From a virus, in IMG/VR virus record IMGVR_UViG_3300046467_000952, positions 1-30,172 of that record: a stretch of DNA of 30,172 bases; one strand, 5' to 3'. Positions 16,429-22,886 of the stretch are shown here, piece after piece. The number at the start of each line of letters is the position of its first letter. Position 1 is the stretch's first letter. The notes below the pieces were generated by a model. It was not told the origin of the DNA. It made no database searches and saw nothing but the letters and a program-made list of their open reading frames with translations. The translations under genes were made by a program, and so were the position numbers.

Positions 16429-17201
16429 AATATTACTTCTGGTTTTAAATGTTCTACATACTTATAATTAGTCAATTGAAATTCTTCTGCATTAAAATCT
16501 GTAAAGGTTGATACATTAGTTAGACGAGGAAGACTTAGATATTTATTAGATAAATATTGTTCAATTAAATTCATGTGTTCGGTATATATATGGGTACTCG
16601 CGGCATTTATAATTACTTGGCCAGCTGGTATGTTTAATTCTTTTGCTATTGCGCTACAGATTATTGCATACATACCCATGTCATACGGGAGCCCTATAAA
16701 CAAATCAAGACTCCTCATTGTTACCACTATATTTACTTTGCTTGTAATTAAAACTTGAAATGAATAATGACAGGGGGGTAACGCCATATATTTTAAATCA
16801 TTCGGGTTCCAAAAGGTTATGACATGTCTTCTGCTGCTTCTGTTTTTTTTAATATCTCTTATTAGGTTTCTTGTTTGATTAATCCCGTTAAAATCTATCA
16901 ACTGTTTCCCGTAAACCGGCCCTAGCTCCCCGTATTTATCTGCCCATTTATCCCAGATCTTTACACCTCTTTTATTCAACCAATTAATGTTAGTTCTTCC
17001 TTCGAGCATCCACTGTGTTTCTAGGCCCATTGTTTTAGGAAAGACCTTCCTTGCTGTTATGATCGGAAATCCTTCTTCAAGATTTGCTTGAATCTGTTTA
17101 CCAATTATTTGACGGGTATCGCCGTTTCTCCCTGTTATTTTATGTCCATGATAAGCAACGTCTTTTAAATGGTTTTGATAAAAAAATTCAAACTGATTCA
17201 T
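16425..17201 (-). CDS. Thymidylate synthase family enzyme, possibly dCMP-specific
   Basis: A 258-aa protein with family motifs: Glu61 (GLETQWML), IWDKWADKYGELGPVYGKQ (82-100), catalytic Cys144 in LPPCHY, RSLDLFIGLPYD (163-174) and STHIYTEH (His204, Tyr206). It would methylate, or hydroxymethylate, a pyrimidine nucleotide with methylene-tetrahydrofolate. The residue equivalent to E. coli Asn177, which selects dUMP, is Asp174 here (LPYD instead of LPFN). Asp at this place is known in T4 dCMP hydroxymethylase and in dCMP-preferring variants, so dCMP may be the substrate. Next to DUF6378 and mazG genes. Family membership is certain; substrate is inferred. Confidence 0.9.
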   Translation of the reverse strand: MNQFEFFYQNHLKDVAYHGHKITGRNGDTRQIIGKQIQANLEEGFPIITARKVFPKTMGLETQWMLEGRTNINWLNKRGVKIWDKWADKYGELGPVYGKQLIDFNGINQTRNLIRDIKKNRSSRRHVITFWNPNDLKYMALPPCHYSFQVLITSKVNIVVTMRSLDLFIGLPYDMGMYAIICSAIAKELNIPAGQVIINAASTHIYTEHMNLIEQYLSNKYLSLPRLTNVSTFTDFNAEEFQLTNYKYVEHLKPEVIL

Positions 17202-17470
17202 TATTCCCCTTCTTCTAATTCATTTAACGAAGCAATATAAGCAGCGGCATCTAATAAGTTATCTTCTTTATGAGAATACGCTTCTCTTGCGAATTTCATT
17301 GCAATCATAACTATATGCACATCTCTACTTGTAATTTCTTTCTGGGTTATTAATGAAGCAATGTCTGCACATCTTTGCATACACTCCTGCATAGGCCCAT
17401 ACATTCTCTCTTTCTCCTGAGATCTTTCGTTAATTATCTTATTTGCTTCTAATAATATATTTTTTGACAT
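17201..17470 (-). CDS. DUF6378-like protein
   Basis: An 89-aa helical protein from the ATG at 17468-17470: MSKNILLEANKIINERSQEK, then RMYGPMQECMQRCADIASLI and DAAAYIASL. The pattern of an ILxEAxxII...R...YG opening with a late LxDAAxYxxL helix is that of DUF6378 proteins in phages, often found near nucleotide metabolism genes. A GTG start at 17509 would add 13 residues. It overlaps the thymidylate-synthase-like gene by one base. Confidence 0.65.
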   Translation of the reverse strand: MSKNILLEANKIINERSQEKERMYGPMQECMQRCADIASLITQKEITSRDVHIVMIAMKFAREAYSHKEDNLLDAAAYIASLNELEEGE

Positions 17471-17512
17471 ATTTAATTCAATTAAACATTTATTAATTAT
17501 TGCTTCCACTTA

Positions 17513-17520
17513 CAAATGTA
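17513..17520 (-). promoter_or_regulatory. Possible Bacteroidetes -7 box (TACATTTG)
   Basis: Minus-strand TACATTTG fits TAnnTTTG in a 77-base gap before the DUF6378 gene. A matching -33 TTTG at the right distance is not clear, so this is a weak candidate. Confidence 0.25.
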
Positions 17521-17547
17521 AACAATTTTTGTCAATTACAGGAAACG

Positions 17548-17880
17548 TTAACGCTTTAAATCCCTTCCAAAGTTTTCTATGACTTCTTCTCTTAATCTTT
17601 TGTTTTCCTTTTTTATTTTGTTTACATCCTCCTCTTTATCATATAAAAGATTTTGTAATTTGTCAATTCTATTTTTATAATCCAATAGAGCTTTCTTCAT
17701 AGATCTCCTATCTACTTCTAGATGACTTACATAGATCCCTATATCTGCTAAACAAGATTTGCAAACCTTTAAATTTTTATCACCCGATTTCTCCGACCAT
17801 TTTAAAAGAATGTCACCTATCTTTTCAAACCTTTCTAAAAATTCTATCTCTTGTATTAAATTTATCTTACTTATACTCAT
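17548..17880 (-). CDS. Hypothetical coiled-coil protein (110 aa)
   Basis: Starts MSISKINLIQEIEFLERFEK. It has a CKSC pair (KVCKSCLADIG) near the middle, then a charged coiled coil through KEEDVNKIKKENKRLREEVI. The two Cys could be a metal or disulphide site. Overlaps the preceding gene by 14 bases. No family recognised. Confidence 0.55.
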   Translation of the reverse strand: MSISKINLIQEIEFLERFEKIGDILLKWSEKSGDKNLKVCKSCLADIGIYVSHLEVDRRSMKKALLDYKNRIDKLQNLLYDKEEDVNKIKKENKRLREEVIENFGRDLKR

Positions 17881-18268
17881 ACCATATTTTTTTTAATTTA
17901 TTATATACTGTCCCTACAAAACAAGGACTACAGTTTGTTATTTTTTGCTTGTCACTAAAAACTCTGTTATAGATCCCTAAAATTTTTTCTGGTTGAGGAA
18001 TTTGACTTTCTTCTTTTGTAAAGACTTGATCTAAAAAAACAAATTCTTCCTCTGTTAATAGTTTGGGTTTTACGAAAGGGAAGATATCGTTTAGTCTCTT
18101 CCGCCTCTTATCACAACCGCAATCTTTGTCTAAAGCGGTTGAAACCGTATCAACCATTTTTTTTATCCCCGTTGCTTTTGTAAATTTTTCAACTGAATCC
18201 CCAAACCCTTTTGATATCATTTTTTGTTGGTACTCGAAGTTTGCTTTAAATTTCTTATAATTTGTCAT
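17867..18268 (-). CDS. Hypothetical Cys-containing protein (133 aa)
   Basis: Starts MTNYKKFKANFEYQQKMISK. A DCGCDKRRKRLNDIFPFVKP motif follows a helical N-terminus, and NCSPCFVGTVYNKL lies near the C-terminus. Two Cys pairs could bind zinc or iron-sulphur. I recall CGC-x-KR motifs of this kind in marine Bacteroidetes phages next to the sigma factor gene, but no function is known to me. Overlaps the sigma factor gene by 14 bases. Confidence 0.55.
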   Translation of the reverse strand: MTNYKKFKANFEYQQKMISKGFGDSVEKFTKATGIKKMVDTVSTALDKDCGCDKRRKRLNDIFPFVKPKLLTEEEFVFLDQVFTKEESQIPQPEKILGIYNRVFSDKQKITNCSPCFVGTVYNKLKKIWYEYK

Positions 18269-18797
18269 AATCTTCGTTTTTATAATCCTCGTAGTCTTCA
18301 GATAGTTTGTCCTTAATAATATTCTTCGCGTTCTTCAAGGAATTAAAAATACTAACCCAGCTTATGGTTGTTTCTTTTGCTATTTTTCTTATACTCATTC
18401 CAGAATCCCTGTATAATATAAATAATTTTTTATCATACCAATGCCAATTTTCTATTTCTTTATCCATTTTTTGACATATTTTGTTATAAGCCTCTTGCTC
18501 TGCGAGCTCTGATCTGTGTTTTATTTGTAGTAAACCGTCGTCTATTGATGTTTTTTTAACTTTTCTTTTAGAATTATAATACATGTAATATGTTGTACGG
18601 AGAGTAAAATACATATATCCTTTACTAATAGCCCCGTCCTTAATAACTTTTTTTGGGTTTGCGTATTTATATAAAATTAAATAACTTTCCTGAACAATGT
18701 CTTCTGCATAATCGTATTCTCCGAAACCATTTACAACCCTAATCCACTCTTTATGTTGTTTTGCTGCTATCGCTAACCAGTCCGCTCCCTCTCCCAT
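18255..18797 (-). CDS. RNA polymerase sigma-70 family factor
   Basis: A 180-aa protein. YDYAEDIVQESYLILYKYAN (about 28-47) matches sigma region 2, the helix that binds core polymerase and melts the -10 box. DSGMSIRKIAKETTISWVSI and FNSLKNAKNIIKDKL (about 130-165) match the region 4 helix-turn-helix. No region 1.1 or 3, so it resembles small ECF-type or phage sigma factors. It could redirect host polymerase to phage promoters; the repeated TATTATA elements in this window are the obvious candidates. An anti-sigma gene was not found. Overlaps both neighbours. Confidence 0.8.
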   Translation of the reverse strand: MGEGADWLAIAAKQHKEWIRVVNGFGEYDYAEDIVQESYLILYKYANPKKVIKDGAISKGYMYFTLRTTYYMYYNSKRKVKKTSIDDGLLQIKHRSELAEQEAYNKICQKMDKEIENWHWYDKKLFILYRDSGMSIRKIAKETTISWVSIFNSLKNAKNIIKDKLSEDYEDYKNEDYDKL

Positions 18798-18988
18798 TTC
18801 ACAGTTAGATTAACAATTCCTATTAACACCTGTATAGTGTACTCATTAAATCCATCATCGTATTGTTCTTTGTGATATAGGCCTCCTAGCATAAAACCTT
18901 TTATTAAAGCTAGCTGTACTTCCGCTCTTTTTTTATGTGCTATTATTAACGCTGTTACGGCTAATATTAATAAAACTTTTAAAATCAA
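18773..18988 (-). CDS. Small membrane protein (71 aa, TTG start)
   Basis: Begins at TTG overlapping the upstream stop (TTGA); in-frame stops lie just upstream, so no earlier start exists. ILKVLLILAVTALIIA is a transmembrane helix, followed by a basic stretch HKKRAEVQ and a soluble tail. Placed between the helicase and the sigma factor with overlaps at both ends. It could tether a partner to the membrane; function unknown. Confidence 0.5.
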   Translation of the reverse strand: MILKVLLILAVTALIIAHKKRAEVQLALIKGFMLGGLYHKEQYDDGFNEYTIQVLIGIVNLTVKWERERTG

Positions 18989-19893
18989 AATTCTATGTTT
19001 TTATTTTTATTTTCTCTCATAAGATTTATATCCATAAATGTAAACCCTATATTATTTTTTAACATTCTTAACTTAATTGGTTCATTAAATGGGGTGCATC
19101 TCCCGCCGGTTTCCATTTCCTTAATCTTTAATACTAAAATAAGACTATATATCCAATCAGTTGGGTGTGAGGTATATCGATGTATGCACATTAAATCATC
19201 ACACCTGTTTCCCCATTTCCCTCCTCCTTCTACACTTGCCATATTTAAAGGCATTGGTAAACCTTCATATTCGTGTCCTTTTGCGTGTGTTCTTCTTAAT
19301 GCCTCGGTAACACCGTGAGCATTTAAAAAAATGGTAATATTATTTCTTTTTGCAAATAGTCGAAATTCACTCGCTACTTGATAGTCATATTCATGACCCC
19401 CTACTTCTTTATATAATTGTCTGTCTTTTATTAAAGAATTGTAAGGGTCAATTAAAATCGCGTTATAATCCCATATATCTTTGATTTCTTTTGCTTCCTC
19501 TAGTAATTCTTTATAAGTATAAAGTTCCTCTACGTCAATAATTTTAAAAAATAGCGTAGACCAAGCAAGAGCCTCTTTGATCTCTTCGTCTTTAGCTAAA
19601 GTAATCGTTTGTTGCATTTTAAATTCAATTATTTTTCTTTGAATTGCTTGAGGCGTATTTTCAGAAGACCAAATTAAAAACTTTAATCCATGTTTGACAG
19701 CCCATGTAACGAATAGATATAACATAACCGTTGTTTTTCCCACATTCGCATGTCCAATTAACAAGTTAAAATTCCCCTGCTTATATCTTAAATATTCGTC
19801 AATTTCGGGAATATCAATTTTTAATCCTTCTTTTATACGTCCATGCTTTATATCTAATAACCGGTTATAAAGATCGTATGGATTTAAAATCAT
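18985..19893 (-). CDS. DnaB/RecA-like replicative ATPase (helicase)
   Basis: From the ATG at 19891-19893 this is 302 aa (MILNPYDLYNRLLDIKHGRI). That ATG begins one base after the stop of the ssDNA-binding gene; an upstream start at 19950 would overlap it by 56 bases. Walker A GHANVGKTT (47-55), Walker B ILIDPYNSL (about 140), the segment IFLNAHGVTEALRR and an ASVEGGGKWGNRCDDL loop match the RecA fold of DnaB/Gp4-type helicases. The N-terminal domain of DnaB is missing. It probably unwinds DNA at the phage fork together with the DUF3127 protein. RadA-like recombination activity is an alternative. Confidence 0.75.
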   Translation of the reverse strand: MILNPYDLYNRLLDIKHGRIKEGLKIDIPEIDEYLRYKQGNFNLLIGHANVGKTTVMLYLFVTWAVKHGLKFLIWSSENTPQAIQRKIIEFKMQQTITLAKDEEIKEALAWSTLFFKIIDVEELYTYKELLEEAKEIKDIWDYNAILIDPYNSLIKDRQLYKEVGGHEYDYQVASEFRLFAKRNNITIFLNAHGVTEALRRTHAKGHEYEGLPMPLNMASVEGGGKWGNRCDDLMCIHRYTSHPTDWIYSLILVLKIKEMETGGRCTPFNEPIKLRMLKNNIGFTFMDINLMRENKNKNIEF

Positions 19894-19894
19894 T

Positions 19895-20230
19895 TTAAAA
19901 AGGCAAGTCGTTTCCGTCGTTTGAATCCGGTAGTTGATCCTTTGAAACAACTGGTTCTTGTTTAAGATTTATAGCCCAAGCTACCGCATTAGTATACCAC
20001 TTACTTTGATATTCTTTTGATCTTAAATTAATTTTTACCATTACTTCATCACCAACTTTGAATTCAGTTAGTTTATCAACGTTAGCATTTAAAAAATCTA
20101 CTGCGACGCTGTTAGGATATTTACCTTCAGGGTCCGTCTTTATTATAATTTTTTTTATAGTCACTTCCTTTGGGGGTGTGCCTCTTGTTTCTGTATTTAA
20201 AATTTTCTCAATTTTACCAATTACTTCCAT
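19895..20230 (-). CDS. DUF3127 ssDNA-binding-like protein
   Basis: A 111-aa protein starting MEVIGKIEKILNTETRGTPP. The beta-rich core contains FKVGDEVMVKINLRSKEYQ and WYTNAVAWAINL, as in DUF3127, an OB-fold family of Bacteroidetes and their phages. The acidic tail ends DLPF, which resembles the C-terminal tip (DDIPF) that bacterial SSB uses to recruit partner proteins. It probably coats single-stranded DNA for the ATPase encoded one base downstream. Family call is by motif memory; the acidic tip is directly visible. Confidence 0.75.
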   Translation of the reverse strand: MEVIGKIEKILNTETRGTPPKEVTIKKIIIKTDPEGKYPNSVAVDFLNANVDKLTEFKVGDEVMVKINLRSKEYQSKWYTNAVAWAINLKQEPVVSKDQLPDSNDGNDLPF

Positions 20231-20248
20231 ATTGTTTTTTCGTAATTA

Positions 20249-20500
20249 TTATTTTTTATTTTCTTTTTCTGTTATCTGGTATAACTTTTTATAATCCTCT
20301 GATGTTGGTAGAAGATTTTTTTCAAAATACAATAGTTTGCCTAAGGCTTGTATATCACCAAGGATTTGTGTTCTTTCTTCTTGGGTAGCTTTACGCCATA
20401 CGGGATTTAACGCTATTTCTGTAGCTCTGTCTACTGCGCCTTGTTTACTAATAGAGTCCTGTGTTCGAGAGATTCTTTGTGGTTGATTATTTATTGTCAT
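20249..20500 (-). CDS. Hypothetical protein (83 aa)
   Basis: Starts MTINNQPQRISRTQDSISKQ, continues with ATEIALNPVWRKATQEERTQ and ends in a helical, acidic segment. Soluble. It overlaps the preceding 60-aa gene by 14 bases and leads into the DUF3127 gene. No family recognised. Confidence 0.5.
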   Translation of the reverse strand: MTINNQPQRISRTQDSISKQGAVDRATEIALNPVWRKATQEERTQILGDIQALGKLLYFEKNLLPTSEDYKKLYQITEKENKK

Positions 20501-20669
20501 TATCTTTCTTTTTGTAATATGTAATTATTATATCATTTAATTCTTGCGGTAAATCATGATCGTGTTTTAATATCGCATTCATTATAGATAGAAGTTCTTC
20601 TATTTCTTTTTGTTGCTTTTGCACAAGATCTAAATATGCTTGAATTAAATTTTTATAATAAGTTATCAT
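20487..20669 (-). CDS. Hypothetical helical protein (60 aa)
   Basis: Starts MITYYKNLIQAYLDLVQKQQ and forms one continuous charged helix or coiled coil. First gene after the terminator at 20700-20731, so it opens the replication unit. No family recognised. Confidence 0.45.
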   Translation of the reverse strand: MITYYKNLIQAYLDLVQKQQKEIEELLSIMNAILKHDHDLPQELNDIIITYYKKKDNDNK

Positions 20670-20699
20670 GTTGTAAAATTATAAAAAATAATTGTAAAT

Positions 20700-20731
20700 A
20701 AAAAAAAAGAGGATAAAAAATTACCCCCTTT
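20700..20731 (-). terminator. Rho-independent terminator after the NinG-like gene
   Basis: Minus-strand AAAGGGGGTAA, a four-base loop and TTATCCTCTTT pair over 11 bp (two G-T pairs) and run into nine T. It begins 28 bases after the NinG-like stop. Confidence 0.75.
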
Positions 20732-20759
20732 TTCCAAAAACAAAGAACAAATACGAAGG

Positions 20760-21158
20760 CTAAGCACCTTCAAAAGAATCCATAGATTCTATTTTGTTTT
20801 TATATATACTTATCATTTCTTCTAATTCATAACTTTCAAATTTAACTATTTCTTTTGATCTATTTGATAAGTCTAAACTTATATCATTACCTAAGTATAA
20901 AGAATATTTATATTGTTCCCCTGATTTAAAAACATTACAAGCTACACACTGTGCATTTACGTTTTCTTCATCCCACCTCGTGCTATAATATTTTCTACTA
21001 ATAAAATGACCTGCTTGAATTTTTTTCCAATGCAACCTCTCCCCACACGTAACACATCTACAGTACCCGTATTTATCGGCATCTCTTAATCTTATATATT
21101 TAGAAAAAATATTATCAAGTTTAATTATTAATTTTTTTCTAGTTAACTTCTTAGACAT
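20760..21158 (-). CDS. NinG/Rap-like recombination nuclease
   Basis: A 132-aa protein. CRCVTCGERLHWKKIQAGHF (Cys35-x-x-Cys38, His51) and NVNAQCVACNVFKSG (Cys71-x-x-Cys74-Asn75) are the zinc and HNH-type motifs of lambda NinG (Rap), which cuts branched DNA during recombination. The GHFISRKYYSTRWDEENVNA stretch is particularly diagnostic. Together with the RecE-like enzyme it gives the phage a small recombination set. It lies in the first unit behind the Bacteroidetes-type promoter. Shorter than lambda NinG (204 aa). Confidence 0.85.
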   Translation of the reverse strand: MSKKLTRKKLIIKLDNIFSKYIRLRDADKYGYCRCVTCGERLHWKKIQAGHFISRKYYSTRWDEENVNAQCVACNVFKSGEQYKYSLYLGNDISLDLSNRSKEIVKFESYELEEMISIYKNKIESMDSFEGA

Positions 21159-21414
21159 CCATGTTGCCTATTAGTTGTTTCCCGACATCGGGGTTTATGT
21201 CTTTTATCTTCTTATAGATATACTTAGAATTAGCTTTTACTCCCATCCTCTCTCCTTTTGTGCTTTCCGTTCCTAGGTTTGTATATTGTATTGCATCTAA
21301 TTGCAATAATCTATTAGTTTTATCTTCAATAGTGATATGATAGTCTAATATAATTTTATCAGCTAATTTTCTAATTTCATCCATTTTTATATTTGTTTTT
21401 AAATTGTTAAACAT
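21151..21414 (-). CDS. Hypothetical early protein (87 aa)
   Basis: Starts MFNNLKTNIKMDEIRKLADK. Contains ITIEDKTNRLLQLDAIQYTN, then a segment around KGERMGVKANSKYIYKKIKD. Soluble, basic, probably alpha/beta. First gene after the TTTG/TAAATTTG promoter and overlapping the NinG-like gene by 8 bases. A second ATG lies at residue 11. No family recognised. Confidence 0.55.
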   Translation of the reverse strand: MFNNLKTNIKMDEIRKLADKIILDYHITIEDKTNRLLQLDAIQYTNLGTESTKGERMGVKANSKYIYKKIKDINPDVGKQLIGNMDV

Positions 21415-21437
21415 CTTTTTAATTTACCACTACCCAC

Positions 21438-21468
21438 CAAATTTATCCTTTTTTTTTTAAAAAGCAAA
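21438..21468 (-). promoter_or_regulatory. Bacteroidetes-type promoter of the early operon
   Basis: On the minus strand TTTG (21465-21468), a 19-base spacer and TAAATTTG (21438-21445). This matches the Bacteroidetes housekeeping consensus TTTG-N19-21-TAnnTTTG. Transcription would begin near 21431, about 17 bases before the ATG at 21414. The spacer is an A/T tract. Likely used by the unmodified host polymerase early in infection. Confidence 0.7.
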
Positions 21469-21473
21469 CCCTT

Positions 21474-21509
21474 AAGAATAGTTTTTTATTAACAGCAAGA
21501 CATATTCTT
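21474..21509. promoter_or_regulatory. Inverted repeat next to the early promoter
   Basis: AAGAATA (21474-21480) and TATTCTT (21503-21509) form a perfect 7-base inverted repeat with a 22-base gap, just upstream of the -33 box. It could be an operator or part of a weak terminator for the lysis unit. No regulator is identified. Confidence 0.3.
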
Positions 21510-21515
21510 TTAACA

Positions 21516-21656
21516 TTATCTCTTCTTCCCTTGTCCTCTGTATTTTTTTTTATAACCAGTTTGTCCTCTACTTGCGTTTTTAGAATGGACATTTGGTCTT
21601 TTTTTTGGTCTTGGTCTTATATAAGTATAAACTCTTGGTCTTTTAACTCTTGGCAT
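21516..21656 (-). CDS. Arg/Pro-rich basic peptide (46 aa) coupled to the holin
   Basis: Starts MPRVKRPRVYTYIRPRPKKR and ends YRGQGKKR; roughly 20 of 46 residues are Lys or Arg. The ATG overlaps the holin stop (TAATG), a strong sign of translation. The RPRP/KRP pattern could bind nucleic acid. It also resembles in composition proline-rich antimicrobial peptides, which carry PRPR motifs. No family is recognised, and the resemblance is by eye. Confidence 0.6.
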   Translation of the reverse strand: MPRVKRPRVYTYIRPRPKKRPNVHSKNASRGQTGYKKKYRGQGKKR

Positions 21657-22066
21657 TACTTTCTTGTCTTCTCAAAACTTCTTCCACCAAAATATGCTCC
21701 TATTATAAGCAGCAAAATCTGATTTATATTGTCAAGCTCATATTCTAGAAAAAACCCCGCCGTGTAAACAATTGTTATAAAGATTAAAGTAAGTGGTCTA
21801 ACATTAGAACTTAACCAACTCCCACTTTTAGCATCTGCTTCCCATCTTCTTGTTACCGCTTCCATTTCTGCCATATCCATTTCGAGGAGTTTTAACGCCT
21901 GTTCTTTGTCAACAGGGGGTAATGTATTATCTTTTACTAAAATGTTCTTAACGATGCCTAAAATGCCCTTATCAGGGATAACGTCAAGCAGGTTGTTCAC
22001 CAACCCACTTTTTGCAAGGAATTGTCCTACTTTGGTTTGCCCAAATTTTTTCTTTTCTTTTCCCAT
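21656..22066 (-). CDS. Holin, 3TM (GTA-holin) family
   Basis: A 136-aa protein. A basic N-terminus is followed by an amphipathic section, TRRWEADAKSGSWLSSNVRP, then two hydrophobic helices (LTLIFITIVYTAGFF and ILLLIIGAYFGG) and RSFEKTRK. The W..D...SWLS...RP..L motif and the GAYFGGRSFEK ending are typical of the PF11351-type holins. It would permeabilise the inner membrane so that the endolysin encoded just upstream can reach the cell wall. It overlaps the 46-aa basic peptide gene. Confidence 0.8.
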   Translation of the reverse strand: MGKEKKKFGQTKVGQFLAKSGLVNNLLDVIPDKGILGIVKNILVKDNTLPPVDKEQALKLLEMDMAEMEAVTRRWEADAKSGSWLSSNVRPLTLIFITIVYTAGFFLEYELDNINQILLLIIGAYFGGRSFEKTRK

Positions 22067-22155
22067 TTAATTTTTTTTGTCTTTTTCCCGAATGGTTGTT
22101 TGTAACTGTTTAATATAAACTTTCTAACTATTTTTTCTATTCTTGTTTTTCTCAT
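22027..22155 (-). CDS. Basic peptide (42 aa) between endolysin and holin
   Basis: Starts MRKTRIEKIVRKFILNSYKQ and continues with Lys-rich sequence; about 20 of 42 residues are basic. The ATG overlaps the endolysin stop (ATGA). It also overlaps the holin start by 40 bases, more than usual here, which lowers confidence. It could be a real lysis accessory or a coupling frame. Confidence 0.4.
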   Translation of the reverse strand: MRKTRIEKIVRKFILNSYKQPFGKKTKKIKWEKKRKNLGKPK

Positions 22156-22613
22156 ACTTGAACATAATGGGTTTTACCATCTTTTTTGTATGCTTTTAAA
22201 CATCTTCCTCTGTTTTCATTCTCGTTCACATAAGAGACATGCACCCAATCTGGATTAATGTCATTTCCAAATTCCCAAATACACTGATCAAATGGCAAAT
22301 TATCTTTTATATAATAAAACATTTCTGCATTTGTTTTATGACCAAAGGTATCATCAATGTCTATTGCTCTGCCTTCACAATGTTGAGACCGAGAGCTTCC
22401 TCCAATAGCAGAATTTAATTCTTTACATCTGAAAAAGCTATTGATTTTTACAGGTCCACCAACCCACTCCCTTAATGGCTCAAATAAATTGTGAGCTATA
22501 CCAGTCATATTACCCAGCTCATAACCATCTGGAGTATTATCAATATCTAACCTTAAAGCTGTGTTTGATTTTGTTGCTTCTTTATATGATATATGCTCAC
22601 TAATAGCAACCAT
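22152..22613 (-). CDS. Endolysin, peptidase M15 (D-Ala carboxypeptidase-like)
   Basis: A 153-aa protein from the ATG at 22611-22613 (MVAISEHISYKEATKSNTAL). A TTG at 22640 would add nine residues but lies inside the 32-aa frame. Residues SFFRCKELNSAIGGSSRSQH (59-78), GRAIDIDD (81-88) and PDWVHVSY (121-128) supply the zinc ligands His78, Asp85 and His125 of the M15 family. It cleaves peptidoglycan cross-link peptides at lysis. No signal peptide, so it needs the holin downstream. Confidence 0.88.
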   Translation of the reverse strand: MVAISEHISYKEATKSNTALRLDIDNTPDGYELGNMTGIAHNLFEPLREWVGGPVKINSFFRCKELNSAIGGSSRSQHCEGRAIDIDDTFGHKTNAEMFYYIKDNLPFDQCIWEFGNDINPDWVHVSYVNENENRGRCLKAYKKDGKTHYVQV

Positions 22614-22615
22614 TA

Positions 22616-22714
22616 TTACATTTTTATTTTCTTCAACCAATCATTCCATTTAGCTGATATGTAATTGTTAAATGTTTCTATTTTATTTGCTAACCACCTT
22701 AGTATTCTTACCAT
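22616..22714 (-). CDS. Very small protein (32 aa) before the endolysin
   Basis: MVRILRWLANKIETFNNYIS, then AKWNDWLKKIKM. An amphipathic, Trp-containing helix. The stop is two bases before the endolysin ATG, so the two could be coupled. It is short enough to be a leader peptide. No homology can be judged. Confidence 0.4.
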   Translation of the reverse strand: MVRILRWLANKIETFNNYISAKWNDWLKKIKM

Positions 22715-22721
22715 TATTTTT

Positions 22722-22886
22722 TTATTTTTTTTTGTTATTCTTTTTGTTGTCCAATAACTCTATTATTCTGAACAAAGTATAAGTTATTGTTATTACCATC
22801 AAGGCTGCTTGGAGTGCCTCATTAAGTTGAGTAATACTCAAAGTCAATGTTATAATTCCTAAAATTGTAGGTTCAAAATTTGTCAT
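22722..22886 (-). CDS. Small membrane protein (54 aa), holin-like or spanin-like
   Basis: Starts MTNFEPTILGIITLTLSITQ; one hydrophobic region reaches to about residue 20 and a second (ALMVITITYTLF) follows, ending in a Lys/Asn-rich tail. It overlaps the stop of the thioredoxin-like gene by 14 bases. It lies inside the lysis region, so a pinholin or holin regulator is possible. Topology is read by eye. Confidence 0.55.
   Translation of the reverse strand: MTNFEPTILGIITLTLSITQLNEALQAALMVITITYTLFRIIELLDNKKNNKKK

Noticed and set aside
17530-17555. Palindrome CGTTAACG near the end of the 110-aa gene
   Set aside because: It overlaps the stop codon, lacks a T tract and is short; not enough for a regulatory call.
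22613-22640. Longer endolysin starting at TTG 22640
   Set aside because: It would overlap the 32-aa frame, and the family pattern begins at the ATG at 22613.
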